A DNA stretch of 64,000 bases from contig NZ_FQVP01000002.1 of NCBI RefSeq assembly GCF_900129395.1, positions 248,001 to 312,000 of the forward strand. The letters run 5' to 3'. Positions 28,332-36,975 of this stretch are shown one piece after another. Each line of letters opens with the position of its first letter. Positions within the stretch are counted from its first letter, which is position 1. This stretch comes from Pseudosulfitobacter pseudonitzschiae (GTDB lineage: Bacteria > Pseudomonadota > Alphaproteobacteria > Rhodobacterales > Rhodobacteraceae). The position numbers and the translations under genes are program-made. Under the pieces are notes generated by a model that had not been told where the DNA came from, did not search any database, and saw only the letters and a program-made list of their open reading frames with translations.

Positions 28332-28388
28332 TTGTGTTGTGGGGAGGAAGGGGCGAAAGCTTACAAGGTAGTTAATTTTGCTGTCTGG

Positions 28389-29840
28389 CTATCCGAGCGG
28401 CCCGCTGCCTGACATTAATTCAATCACATACTCGATCAAATTATGTGCGCGCATTCCAATTTTGGTTGCAGACATAAAACCTGATCCCTCAGCGCGTTTT
28501 GCCCGTTCAGCCAAGCTGATCTTGCCTGCGCGATAGCCACTTTGCTTGATGGCTTCTGCCACGGCATTGGCGCTTTCCCCATCGCGCGTTACTTCAGCAG
28601 CCAGCCCGAATTCTTGGTTCAAACGACCCGTGGTACCTTCGCGCAACCCGTCGATGCTTGTCGCAACTGCCAGCCGTTTGCTATCGTCGATCTCGCGCAA
28701 CCGTTGCTTTGTGCGCGTGTTGGCTGCTTCTGCCACGTCAGGATGGTCTGCCCTTAACTGCAATGCTGCTTCGTCTATCGCCAAGATCAAAAAGGCTGTT
28801 TCATCGTCATCAGCCAGCCTGCCAGAGGCGACATCTGATTTAATTTTTGCGCTTGCAGTCCGCAGGTAGAATTCAAACGAATTCGCGTCACTGTCTGCAA
28901 CCCGAATGGCTTGGCGTAACGCCTTGCTCGCAAGGTTCATCTCGCTCAGGTCGCAGACATTGCTTTGTATTGCTGTATCAAAAGCAAAATTGACCCGTTC
29001 AAGAATGCTATCAATCAATTGGCTGGGGTTTAAGGCAACGCCGCGCACGTCATACAGGCCATCGTTTGACTCGAAGATTTCTTCGATTTGCGGGAATTTC
29101 TCTATAACGAGATGCGCTTCGATTTCACGGATCGCATCCGCCACGGCCTCTGGCCCTTCTTCCCAAACGTCGTCAGGAATAAGAGAAACGGCAACCAATT
29201 GATCCACATCAATCGGTGTACCGTCTAACACATACGTGTACCAATCTTGCCAAAACCGCCAGATTTCAGGGTCTCGCGCGAAAAAGCCCTCCAGCCTATC
29301 AATCGCGGCTTGTGGCAGATCAGGCGTGCCCAACTGCCCCCACAATGGTCCCCATGAGCCGAATACGTCTTGTTGTATCCACTCACGCTGTTGGCTCAGA
29401 TTTACAGCTTTCAGTGCACTAAGATTTTGTTCTTTTTGAAAGAAAAAGAAAGCGAGATCACATAATGATACTACTTTTTGAACATCGGATTTACTCGCCC
29501 AGGGCGTCACTGCGATACTATGCACTTCTCGAAACGCATAGTAGGCTTTGTCTGATGCCCCCGACGATTTGCTCCGTAAAGCGCGATCACCGGCGATTGA
29601 AATAGCCGATTTCAAAGCCTGACTATTTTCCAATCGAGCTTCAACAATCGCCATCGCAGTAACAGCAAACCGCATAGCCCTCAGCATCAGCATATCTATC
29701 GACGATTCATCGGTTTCCGTCGCGATGATCGGAAGGGACCGCAAAGCTGCGCGCGATGCCTCGCGAACCCACTTCCGCTGATCTTCGCTCCCGAAATACG
29801 CCTGACCGTGTGGCCCATATTTATCAATGTGATCTGGCAT
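28389..29840 (-). CDS. uncharacterised 483-residue soluble protein
   Basis: It starts at ATG (MPDHIDKYGPHGQAYFGSED). It is predominantly helical, without signal peptide or membrane segments; it has a hydrophobic patch at SLCDLAFFFFQKEQNL and a Gly/Ser-rich end (VIELMSGSGPLG). Base composition is visibly less GC-rich than the neighbouring housekeeping genes, and it is flanked by repeat-rich DNA, which suggests acquisition or rapid evolution. I recognise no domain. A structural or phage-derived role is possible but not supported by a motif. Confidence 0.7.
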   Translation of the reverse strand: MPDHIDKYGPHGQAYFGSEDQRKWVREASRAALRSLPIIATETDESSIDMLMLRAMRFAVTAMAIVEARLENSQALKSAISIAGDRALRSKSSGASDKAYYAFREVHSIAVTPWASKSDVQKVVSLCDLAFFFFQKEQNLSALKAVNLSQQREWIQQDVFGSWGPLWGQLGTPDLPQAAIDRLEGFFARDPEIWRFWQDWYTYVLDGTPIDVDQLVAVSLIPDDVWEEGPEAVADAIREIEAHLVIEKFPQIEEIFESNDGLYDVRGVALNPSQLIDSILERVNFAFDTAIQSNVCDLSEMNLASKALRQAIRVADSDANSFEFYLRTASAKIKSDVASGRLADDDETAFLILAIDEAALQLRADHPDVAEAANTRTKQRLREIDDSKRLAVATSIDGLREGTTGRLNQEFGLAAEVTRDGESANAVAEAIKQSGYRAGKISLAERAKRAEGSGFMSATKIGMRAHNLIEYVIELMSGSGPLG

Positions 29841-30059
29841 CCATGCGCCCCCTGAAACACCAGTCCTAACATGGCCAGATGCTTCTGTAAGGCCATTTTC
29901 AGGCTGATTTTTCCGTGGACCTCAGCGCAGCATCTTTAATTGAGCTTCTGGAGTGACCACCCCATCCCCCCGTGTCCCCCCAAACCCACCTCACACAACA
30001 ATCCACCGCCCCCTCCATGCTCACTTGACCAACCCTCAAATCCCCTACATATCCAGCCC

Positions 30060-31856
30060 ATGACACCGCTTTCACATATCCGCAATTTTTCCATCGTCGC
30101 GCACATCGACCACGGGAAATCCACGCTCGCAGACCGTCTGATCCAGTCGACCAACACCGTGGCCGACCGGGACATGAAGGCGCAGATGCTTGACGCCATG
30201 GACATTGAACGCGAACGCGGCATCACCATCAAGGCCAACACCGTGCGCATCGACTATGTCGCCGACAACGGCGAGGCCTATGTGCTGAACCTGATCGACA
30301 CCCCCGGCCACGTCGATTTCGCCTACGAGGTCTCGCGCTCCATGCGCGCGGTCGAAGGCTCGTTGCTGGTCGTCGACTCCACCCAAGGGGTCGAGGCGCA
30401 GACGCTGGCCAACGTCTATCAGGCCATCGACGCCGACCACGAAATCGTGCCGATCCTCAACAAGATCGACCTGCCCGCCGCCGACTGCGACCGCGTGGCC
30501 GAACAGATCGAGGATGTCATCGGCATTGACGCCTCCGGCGCCATCCGCGTCTCGGCCAAGACCGGCATCGGCATCCACGAAACGCTCGAGGCGATCGTGC
30601 ACCACCTGCCCGCGCCCAAGGGCGAGGAAAACGCCGACCTCAAGGCGATGCTGGTCGACAGCTGGTACGACAGCTACCTCGGCGTCATCGTCCTGGTCCG
30701 CATCATCGACGGCCGCCTGAAAAAGGGCGACCGCGTCAAATTCGTGTCCAACGGCACCGTGCACCACGTCGACCGCATCGGCGTGTTCCGCCCGCAGATG
30801 CAGGTCATCGACAGCCTCGGCCCCGGCGAAATCGGCTTTCTGACCGCCTCCATCAAACAGGTCCGCGACACCCGCGTCGGCGACACCGTGACCCACGACA
30901 AGAAAACCGTCACCCCGCTACCCGGCTTCAAACCCGCGCAGCCGGTGGTCTTCTGCGGCCTGTTCCCCGTCGACTCCTCGGAATTCGAGGACCTGCGCGA
31001 CGCCATCGACAAACTGGCCCTGAACGACGCCTCGTTCAGCTTTGAGATGGAAACCTCCGCCGCCCTCGGCTTTGGCTTCCGCTGCGGCTTCCTTGGCCTG
31101 CTGCACCTCGAGGTCATCCGCGACCGGATCGAGCGCGAATATGACATCGAGCTGATCACCACGGCCCCCTCGGTCGTCTACCACGTCTACATGCGCGACG
31201 GGTCCATGCAGGAACTGCACAACCCCGCCGACATGCCCGACCTCAGCGTGGTCGACCACCTGGAAGAGCCGCGGATCAAGGCGACCATCCTCGTCCCCGA
31301 CGACTACCTCGGGGACGTCCTGAAACTCTGCCAGGACCGCCGAGGCGTGCAGCTTGACCTGACCTACGCGGGCAGCCGCGCCATGGTCGTCTATAACCTG
31401 CCGCTGAACGAGGTTGTCTTCGACTTCTACGACCGCCTGAAGTCGGTGACCAAGGGCTATGCCTCCTTTGACTACCAGCTGACTGGTTACCAAACCGATA
31501 ACCTGGTGAAAATGTCGGTGCTGGTGAACGACGAACCCGTCGACGCCCTGTCAATGATGGTCCACCGCGACCGCGCCGAAACCCGTGGCCGCGCCATGGT
31601 CGAAAAGCTCAAGGACCTGATCCCGCGCCACATGTTCAAGATCCCGATCCAGGCGGCCATCGGCGGCAAGGTCATCGCCCGCGAGACCCTGTCGGCCATG
31701 CGCAAGGACGTGACCGCCAAATGCTACGGCGGCGACGCCACGCGCAAACGCAAGCTGCTGGACAAGCAGAAGGCGGGCAAGAAGAAGATGCGCCAGTTTG
31801 GCAAGGTGGATATTCCGCAGGAAGCTTTCATCTCAGCACTAAAGATGGACAGCTAA
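30060..31856 (+). CDS. lepA: elongation factor 4 (LepA)
   Basis: A 598-residue translational GTPase that back-translocates or remodels stalled ribosomes. G-domain motifs are [15 protein letters not shown] (G1), RGITIK (switch), IDTPGHVDF (G3) and PILNKIDLP (G4). They are followed by domain [19 protein letters not shown] and the LepA-specific C-terminus [15 protein letters not shown]...LKMDS. The ATG at [11 protein letters not shown] gives the normal N-terminus; the 40-codon extension upstream is a proline-rich non-coding read-through. Confidence 0.97.
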   Translation: MTPLSHIRNFSIVAHIDHGKSTLADRLIQSTNTVADRDMKAQMLDAMDIERERGITIKANTVRIDYVADNGEAYVLNLIDTPGHVDFAYEVSRSMRAVEGSLLVVDSTQGVEAQTLANVYQAIDADHEIVPILNKIDLPAADCDRVAEQIEDVIGIDASGAIRVSAKTGIGIHETLEAIVHHLPAPKGEENADLKAMLVDSWYDSYLGVIVLVRIIDGRLKKGDRVKFVSNGTVHHVDRIGVFRPQMQVIDSLGPGEIGFLTASIKQVRDTRVGDTVTHDKKTVTPLPGFKPAQPVVFCGLFPVDSSEFEDLRDAIDKLALNDASFSFEMETSAALGFGFRCGFLGLLHLEVIRDRIEREYDIELITTAPSVVYHVYMRDGSMQELHNPADMPDLSVVDHLEEPRIKATILVPDDYLGDVLKLCQDRRGVQLDLTYAGSRAMVVYNLPLNEVVFDFYDRLKSVTKGYASFDYQLTGYQTDNLVKMSVLVNDEPVDALSMMVHRDRAETRGRAMVEKLKDLIPRHMFKIPIQAAIGGKVIARETLSAMRKDVTAKCYGGDATRKRKLLDKQKAGKKKMRQFGKVDIPQEAFISALKMDS

Positions 31857-31875
31857 AAGCTGTGCATCTTTAGTG
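31837..31875. terminator. long hairpin at the lepA 3' end
   Basis: Arms cactaaagatg and catctttagtg plus acagct/agctgt, separated by one g-g mismatch and closed by an aaa loop, give an 18-position stem. It includes the last codons and stop of lepA. No T tract follows, so it may protect or end the transcript rather than act as a classic intrinsic terminator. Confidence 0.6.
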
Positions 31876-32036
31876 GCGGTGGGGTGAGAGTCCCGCGCAG
31901 CGGGGCGCGGCCCCACACAGATGCAGTATTCTTCACTGGCTATTTTAAAGTTTCCGTTCCTCAATTGCGTGTTTCTTGAAAGAGAAGGGTCTAGCTATTT
32001 TAGCGGGGATTGTTCATTTTAATGATAGAAAAAACA

Positions 32037-32978
32037 CTAATTTTTCTCATTTCCATTTAAGGTCTCGTTAATACTGTATATTACCTTCTTGATATTTTCG
32101 ACAATAGCTTTCGCGCGAAAGTGTAGCTTCGTTTCAATTTTTTGATCTTCACTAAGATACTCGTACTCCCAGAGCATTGCTGAAATCTTTCGGTAGATTA
32201 TGTCTCCCTCAGTTGTTCTTTTTGTGAATGATGTAGGCACGAGGCCGAGTACAGAAATGCCCACAACGCCAACTGTTTCGATCAGAGGATCTACAATCAA
32301 CCCTCGATCACAAAGAGATTTAAGGATCAGTTTTACTTGCGCAAGATCTTCGCCTCCCTCGGCTAGATTTAGTGCGTGAAAAACTCTGCTATCTATGTTG
32401 AAAGCATTGTTGCTGGTCTCGAGACTCGGCGTTTTATTAGAAAAAGAGTCCAGAAACGCCTCTCTTAACTGCGAAGTTAAATACTCTACGTTGTCTCCAA
32501 AAGCCTCGTCAGCTTCTTCGCCGTCGTAGTTTAGCATATCTATTATGACTGGGATGTAATAGTATACCTCAGTAGAGGTCAGTATTCTGAAAGGTTGTTC
32601 TTCGCTTGAGTTTGCCCAGTCTTTTGGATTTGTGAGTGCCAAGACGGCGAGTTCAACTGGAGTTATACCTTCGATTTCAGGATGCTTTATTGAATGACTC
32701 AAGTTCAGATTTAATTGATTTGCATCTGTATACTCCGCCTCGAAAAATAAATTATTGGTGGACAGGCGATCAAAGTCAAGGGTTTTTCTGTGGATTTTAT
32801 TGAACACTTTTCTTAGTGTTTCCTTGGGTACTGGTCTTTTCCCCTGCCTAATGTTGTTTAGTGCTCTTCGAGTGATGTGAGCATCTCTGATTATCTCGTT
32901 ATCGGAAATTCCCATTTCCTCTAGATGCTTTGAGAAGTTAAAGTAATAACCCTTTTTTTCAGATGTATCGTTTTCCAA
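32037..32978 (-). CDS. AT-rich orphan protein with N-terminal helix-turn-helix
   Basis: A 313-residue protein starting at TTG, with GGAG six to seven bases upstream on the minus strand. Residues ~12-55 (FSKHLEEMGISDNEIIRDAHI, then TRRALNNIRQGKRPVPKETL) look like an XRE/lambda-repressor-type HTH. The remaining ~250 residues have no recognised domain but are a plausible globular mix of helices. The gene and its surroundings (31930-33060) are strikingly AT-rich against the GC-rich background, a strong sign of recent transfer. No partner gene is adjacent on the same strand. It could be a regulator or a defence-type protein; neither is demonstrated. Confidence 0.75.
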   Translation of the reverse strand: MENDTSEKKGYYFNFSKHLEEMGISDNEIIRDAHITRRALNNIRQGKRPVPKETLRKVFNKIHRKTLDFDRLSTNNLFFEAEYTDANQLNLNLSHSIKHPEIEGITPVELAVLALTNPKDWANSSEEQPFRILTSTEVYYYIPVIIDMLNYDGEEADEAFGDNVEYLTSQLREAFLDSFSNKTPSLETSNNAFNIDSRVFHALNLAEGGEDLAQVKLILKSLCDRGLIVDPLIETVGVVGISVLGLVPTSFTKRTTEGDIIYRKISAMLWEYEYLSEDQKIETKLHFRAKAIVENIKKVIYSINETLNGNEKN

Positions 32979-33068
32979 ATTTATCTCCAGTAAGATATAT
33001 TAGTTATTAAAAATGGTACTTCACTGTCGGTTTATGTGCAATAAAATTAGTATTTAAGCTACTAGCTT

Positions 33069-33134
33069 TGCCAAATCTTCGATTTGGCAGCGCCCGAACC
33101 GCCCCCGTCGTGCTGAAAGCACGCCTGCGGCGTG
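33069..33134. repeat. hairpin-cluster repeat HC3
   Basis: A perfect 9-bp hairpin with loop ttc (tgccaaatc/gatttggca, 33069-33089) is followed by cgtgct-gaa-agcacg (33109-33123) and cacgcc-tgc-ggcgtg (33120-33134). A copy of the core ggcagcgcccgaaccgc lies at 33086. It has the same architecture as HC1 and HC2. Confidence 0.7.
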
Positions 33135-33154
33135 ACGCGGGCGCTTCGCACCAG

Positions 33155-33373
33155 CCCCTCGGTCCGGGCGCGGCATATCACTTAGGTCACCACCCCAACT
33201 CCCACCCCCTGGGCTCCGCCCGTCGTCCCCTCAATTGATCCACCGGACCCATTGCCCCGCTGCGCGGGGACCGGCGGCGACCCCCTCGGTCCGGGCGCGG
33301 CATCCTGATAACGCACCACCTAAACCCACGCCCCCTGGGCTCCGCCCGTTCGACCCTGAAACTGTCCACCGGA
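33155..33373. repeat. two ~95-bp imperfect direct repeats
   Basis: cccctcggtccgggcgcggc opens copies at 33155 and 33282 (127 bp apart). In each it is followed by a variable stretch and then ccccctgggctccgcccgt and a ccaccgga segment. The region 33135-33391 contains no supported gene; short frames here are repeat-derived. Confidence 0.65.
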
Positions 33374-33391
33374 CAGTTTCCAGGACGGGTC

Positions 33392-33742
33392 TCACTCCTT
33401 CGGCCACTTCTCGTCAAACCGGTTCGGCCGCCCGTATGCCTCCTCCCTGATCGGCATCGTCCACTCCTCGGGCCGCAATTCCATCCGGTCGAACGTCTTG
33501 TCCAACCGGGCCGCCCCGACCCGGCGATTGGCCTCGACCTGCAACTGGTGGATGATCTCGTTCACGTTCCGCCCCTGCACCGATCCCAGCACATGGGCGT
33601 CGCGCATCGAGATCACGGCACAGACCGGTCGGCGATACCGTGTCAGCCACAGGTTGCCGTTCTCGTGGGTCACGAACCGCAGCAGCGGGCCGCTGTTCGC
33701 ACGGAAATCTGAAAAAGAAACTGCATGAATGGCCGGCAGCAT
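33392..33742 (-). CDS. Phd/YefM-like antitoxin-fold protein (orphan)
   Basis: A 116-residue protein. Its N-terminus AVSFSDFRANSGPLLRFV, then NLWLTRYRRPVCAVISMRDAHVL, follows the Phd/YefM antitoxin pattern (strand, helix, strand, then a hydrophobic strand with conserved Arg and Val). The C-terminus VNEIIHQLQVEANRRVGAARLDKTFDRMELRPEEW could wrap a partner. No toxin gene of the RelE, Doc or PIN type is found on either side. The ATG 45 codons into the frame is preceded by gaggt. Antitoxins of this type bind their own promoter, and repeated motifs lie upstream. Confidence 0.72.
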   Translation of the reverse strand: MLPAIHAVSFSDFRANSGPLLRFVTHENGNLWLTRYRRPVCAVISMRDAHVLGSVQGRNVNEIIHQLQVEANRRVGAARLDKTFDRMELRPEEWTMPIREEAYGRPNRFDEKWPKE

Positions 33743-33772
33743 AATGTCGCACCTCGCGGGTCTGTTGCGTTT

Positions 33773-33874
33773 TGTACGCATCTGCCCCGAATATGTACGA
33801 CATCGGCCAAACCGGGGCGAAACCGCCGCTTTGGCCCCTGTCTGTCCTGTACGAAAACGGGCGGAATATGTACG
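33773..33874. promoter_or_regulatory. four tgtacg motifs upstream of the Phd-like gene
   Basis: tgtacg occurs at 33773, 33794, 33849 and 33869; two copies are extended as gaatatgtacg. Spacings are 21, 55 and 20 bases, with pairs roughly two helical turns apart, about 30-130 bp before the gene. This fits a cooperative autoregulatory operator. Confidence 0.5.
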
Positions 33875-33933
33875 CATTCCACCCTACAGCAGCGCGCCGC
33901 AGGTCCGGTTAACCCGCCGCGCGCCCTGTTAGA

Positions 33934-34488
33934 TCAGTGCCCGAAGGCCCCGTTTTCCATCCACTCGGGCGCATCCTGTCCGGCGCGCATATGCAGGCAC
34001 GCGGACCCCGTGCGCTGGAAATACACTGCCTCCAGCGCATACCATCCGGGCGTGGGCACATTGACCTCGACTGCTTCGGATTCCTCGCACGGATGGCGCC
34101 CGTCAAAGAACACCACTTCCTGCCCGCCGATGCTGGCTTTCAGCCCATCATTGCTCAGGAAATCAATGACATAGGTGCCGGCCTCGTCAAAGCGGACAAA
34201 GCCGGAAATCCCCGCCACAACGTGATGCGCGCGGGTGGCTGTCAGGGTCATATCCCCGTCCGCCGTGTCGCGGTAATCCAGCCCTTCCAACGGCTCACCC
34301 GGCTGGGCATCGGACAGGTAATTCTCCGCCTGCGCCAGTGTTTTCACATCCGGCGGATAGGCATAGCGCACCGCCAGCCCGTCGCTCAACCCCGTCGGCT
34401 GCGGGTCCGCAGGGGTCAGTTCCAGCGGCGCCGCCCATGCCGGAACGGACAGGCAAGCGGCTGTAATCATTGGGATAATCAGTTTCAA
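33934..34488 (-). CDS. secreted PA14-like domain protein
   Basis: A 184-residue protein translated from TTG, placed six bases after a strong aaggag. The first 19 residues (MKLIIPMITAACLSVPAWA) form a signal peptide. The mature part has a DGLAVRYAYPPDVKTL region and a FVRFDEAGTYVIDFLSNDGLKASIGGQ segment typical of PA14/GLEYA carbohydrate-binding beta-barrels. There are Cys residues at HPCEESEA and GSACLHMR. It probably acts in the periplasm or outside. The longer frame upstream lacks a better start. Confidence 0.75.
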   Translation of the reverse strand: MKLIIPMITAACLSVPAWAAPLELTPADPQPTGLSDGLAVRYAYPPDVKTLAQAENYLSDAQPGEPLEGLDYRDTADGDMTLTATRAHHVVAGISGFVRFDEAGTYVIDFLSNDGLKASIGGQEVVFFDGRHPCEESEAVEVNVPTPGWYALEAVYFQRTGSACLHMRAGQDAPEWMENGAFGH

Positions 34489-34548
34489 GCTGGGCTCCTT
34501 TTCAGGCGGATTTTGTCCCAGACTAAGCACTTGGCGCAGACACGCAAA

Positions 34549-35274
34549 TCAATTCTTCAAAGCTGCCCCAATGTCATGGGGCACCGCCCCGCCGTCCTGC
34601 ATCTCGGCAATGAACCGCGCGGAAAATGCCCAGACGTCAGGCGTATGCACCAGGTGGTGGGTCAACAGCCCCAGCGGCTCCGACGTGCCCGACCGGATAT
34701 GCGCGACGGCGGTGTCGATCAGCCACTCCGTATCCGCCAAGCTTCTGTTTCCGCGCCAGAAAATCGGGTCGACATGGGTGTTGATCACGCGCAACCCATG
34801 GGTGGTTTCCGCGTCCCGCGCGCCAAAGGTCGACAGCCCCCGATACCCCTGCGCGGCCAGTTGCGCCGTCAGCGCGTCACTGATCCGGTTCCACGGCGGC
34901 ACGAACATCGGCACCAGCGTCGTCCCGAACAACGCCCGCATCCGCGCCAACCCCTGCGCGGTCTCTTCCAAGGCCTCCGGACGGTCCCGCTGAAACTCGG
35001 ATTTCTTGGCCTCCGGGGCCGATGTGTCGGCATGGGCCCAGCCGTGGACGACAGGGATCAGAAACTCGGAAGCCGTTGAAATATCAGCCAGTTCCGGCGT
35101 CGCATGGGCGGGGATCACGGCGATGTGCACCGGCAATTGCGCGTCCCGTGCCAGCCCCTCCAGCCGGTCCAGCGCAAGCGTCGGGGCAATGGCATCATCG
35201 TCCCGCCACCAGAACCGCACAGGCCGATCCGCCGCGCGCAAGGCCGCGCGCAATGGGCTCCAGTCAACCTGCAT
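34549..35274 (-). CDS. polysaccharide-deacetylase-like protein
   Basis: A 241-residue protein lacking a signal peptide. The motif WWRDDDAIAPTLALDRL carries a putative metal-binding DDD, PVHIAVIPAHAT and FLIPVVHGWAHADTS give a His-rich HGWAH element, and FVPPWNRISD fits the third motif of NodB-like deacetylases (CE4-type TIM-barrel). Such enzymes remove N-acetyl groups from sugars. It is the last gene of the operon and overlaps the upstream glycosyltransferase gene by 11 bp. Whether catalysis is retained needs test. Confidence 0.75.
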   Translation of the reverse strand: MQVDWSPLRAALRAADRPVRFWWRDDDAIAPTLALDRLEGLARDAQLPVHIAVIPAHATPELADISTASEFLIPVVHGWAHADTSAPEAKKSEFQRDRPEALEETAQGLARMRALFGTTLVPMFVPPWNRISDALTAQLAAQGYRGLSTFGARDAETTHGLRVINTHVDPIFWRGNRSLADTEWLIDTAVAHIRSGTSEPLGLLTHHLVHTPDVWAFSARFIAEMQDGGAVPHDIGAALKN

Positions 35275-36397
35275 GGCGGTCCTCCACAATCCGGTGCGCA
35301 ATCCGCACGCTCTCCGCCGCCCCGTCCAAGCCATCAACCAGCGGCGCACGGGGGCTTGCGCCCGCGACACCGCGCACTGCATCCAGCAGGCTCTGCGCCG
35401 TCAATTCCCCGGCCCGCAGCACCTGAATTCCGGCCTGTTCCGCCAGCGCATCGGCCCGCAATCCCTGCTCGACCTCGTCGCCCGCGTCAAATGGCACGAA
35501 CACCGCCCGCACACCGGTTTGCAGCACGTCCAGCGCGGTATTATAGCCGCACATCGACACCGAAACCGCCGCCCCGCGCAGCATCTGGCGAAAGTCGGGG
35601 CGGGCCGCGTCAACAGTGCAATTGGCGGGCGCGCGCGCGCGCAAATCCGCCACCCGCGCCGCATTTCCACCGACCAGCAACCGCCAGCGCCGCCCCTTGT
35701 CCAGTGCCGCCGCACCCAGGGCCGCGTCAAACAAATGGTCGCCCACGCTGCCACCGCCCGCGCTGACCAGAACTTCGCCCGCACCGATGCCATCCGGGTG
35801 GGCTTCTGGTGCCGCCGGGGCGACGAAACCCGTGTAAAACAGGCGTTTGCGCATGGCATCCGTGACCGGCCAGCTCAGCTCCAACGCGGCGATCTCTGCG
35901 ACCGAATGCACCAGAACCCCGCTGTAAAAGGTCGTGATCAAGGCCTCGGCCATCGCCGCTTTGGCGGGTTTCGATGGCGGGGCAAGGATGTCCCGGACCG
36001 AGGACAGCACCGGCACATCACCGGTTTGGGCCGCCAGCAGAAGGGCAGTGAACTCGGCCCGCAGGATGCGACGCCCAAAGGGGAACAGCTCGGTGATCAG
36101 CAGGTCGGGGCGGGCATCGGCAAAGGCATCCAGCAAGGCCCCTTGCCGCGCCTCCAGATAGGCCGCATCCGCAACAACACCCTCCGCCGTCAGAACGCGG
36201 CTGAAATCCACGCCGTCCGATTTCAGCGGCGGCAGTTGCACCAGTTCCACGCCTGCAAAGTCCAGATACCCCACCGGCGCACCACCGCTGACCAACACCA
36301 CCTGATCGCCCGCAGCGGCAAAGGCACGGCCCAGCGTCAGGGCACGGGTCAGGTGGCCGGTGCCCAGCAGATGTGTGACGACGATCATGACTTTCAT
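35264..36397 (-). CDS. MurG/GT28-like glycosyltransferase A
   Basis: A 377-residue GT-B fold protein. The N-terminal LLGTGHLTRALTLGRAFAAAG is the acceptor-side glycine loop of GT28 enzymes, and the C-terminal VSMCGYNTALDVLQTGVRAVFVPF is the nucleotide-sugar-binding region. A disordered inserted run APAAPEAHPDGIG separates the halves. Family enzymes use UDP-sugars on lipid or sugar acceptors. Its ATG overlaps the phosphatase stop (ATGA). Confidence 0.8.
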   Translation of the reverse strand: MKVMIVVTHLLGTGHLTRALTLGRAFAAAGDQVVLVSGGAPVGYLDFAGVELVQLPPLKSDGVDFSRVLTAEGVVADAAYLEARQGALLDAFADARPDLLITELFPFGRRILRAEFTALLLAAQTGDVPVLSSVRDILAPPSKPAKAAMAEALITTFYSGVLVHSVAEIAALELSWPVTDAMRKRLFYTGFVAPAAPEAHPDGIGAGEVLVSAGGGSVGDHLFDAALGAAALDKGRRWRLLVGGNAARVADLRARAPANCTVDAARPDFRQMLRGAAVSVSMCGYNTALDVLQTGVRAVFVPFDAGDEVEQGLRADALAEQAGIQVLRAGELTAQSLLDAVRGVAGASPRAPLVDGLDGAAESVRIAHRIVEDRHAG

Positions 36398-36975
36398 GGG
36401 CGTGCCTCCATCCGCACGGGCGTGCCATCGAATGACCAGCCCTTTTCGGAAATGTTGATCACAAACAACCGGTTGCGCTTGACCGCGAAGGGTGCAGGAC
36501 CATCAAAATCCCAGCCCGTGGCATGGGCCAGCAGCACCCGCATCACGCCGATATGGCAGACCGCGACGCTGTCACGGGTCAGCGCATTGGCCCACGGCAC
36601 CAGCCGCGCGCGCAGATGGGCGGGGCTTTCGCCGCCGGGCGGGGCATAGTTCCAACCCCAGTCTTCGATGTCGCGAAACCCGCTGGCGGGATCGGCGCGC
36701 AATTCGGTGCCGTGCTGTCCCTCCCAATCGCCCCAGTCCATTTCCATCAGCGCCGGATCGGTCCTTGGCACCCGTCCCGCAACCAGTTCGGCGGTTTGGG
36801 CGGCCCGTTGCAGCGGGCTGGACCACAGTTGCGCCCTGTCCCACGGGGGCGGCAGGCGCAGTGCGCGCAAGCCCGCAACCGCCTGATCGTCCAGCGGAAT
36901 ATCGGTGCGCCCCTGAATGCGGTGGGCGCGGTTCCATGCGGTGTGTCCATGGCGCAGAAGGGCAAGGCGGATCAT
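36394..36975 (-). CDS. histidine phosphatase superfamily protein
   Basis: A 193-residue phosphoglycerate-mutase-like enzyme. LALLRHGHTAWN carries the catalytic RHG, SSPLQRAAQTAELVA the second Arg, and VAVCHIGVMRVLL the second His (GxH region). It acts on a phosphomonoester, possibly a sugar phosphate or an intermediate of the neighbouring pathway. It sits between two glycosyltransferase genes with 4-bp overlaps on both sides, which implies a role in the same process. Confidence 0.87.
   Translation of the reverse strand: MIRLALLRHGHTAWNRAHRIQGRTDIPLDDQAVAGLRALRLPPPWDRAQLWSSPLQRAAQTAELVAGRVPRTDPALMEMDWGDWEGQHGTELRADPASGFRDIEDWGWNYAPPGGESPAHLRARLVPWANALTRDSVAVCHIGVMRVLLAHATGWDFDGPAPFAVKRNRLFVINISEKGWSFDGTPVRMEARP

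Noticed and set aside
30027-30050. Promoter-like ttgacc and tacata before lepA
   Set aside because: Spacing is only 15 bases and the second element is too close to the start codon; not strong enough to list.
29940-30059. Proline-rich N-terminal extension of LepA
   Set aside because: LepA proteins start at the [11 protein letters not shown] equivalent; the extension is low complexity and lacks a ribosome site.
33187-33417. Small open frames in the direct-repeat region near 33.2-33.4 kb
   Set aside because: They arise from GC-rich repeats, recur between repeat copies and have no ribosome sites.
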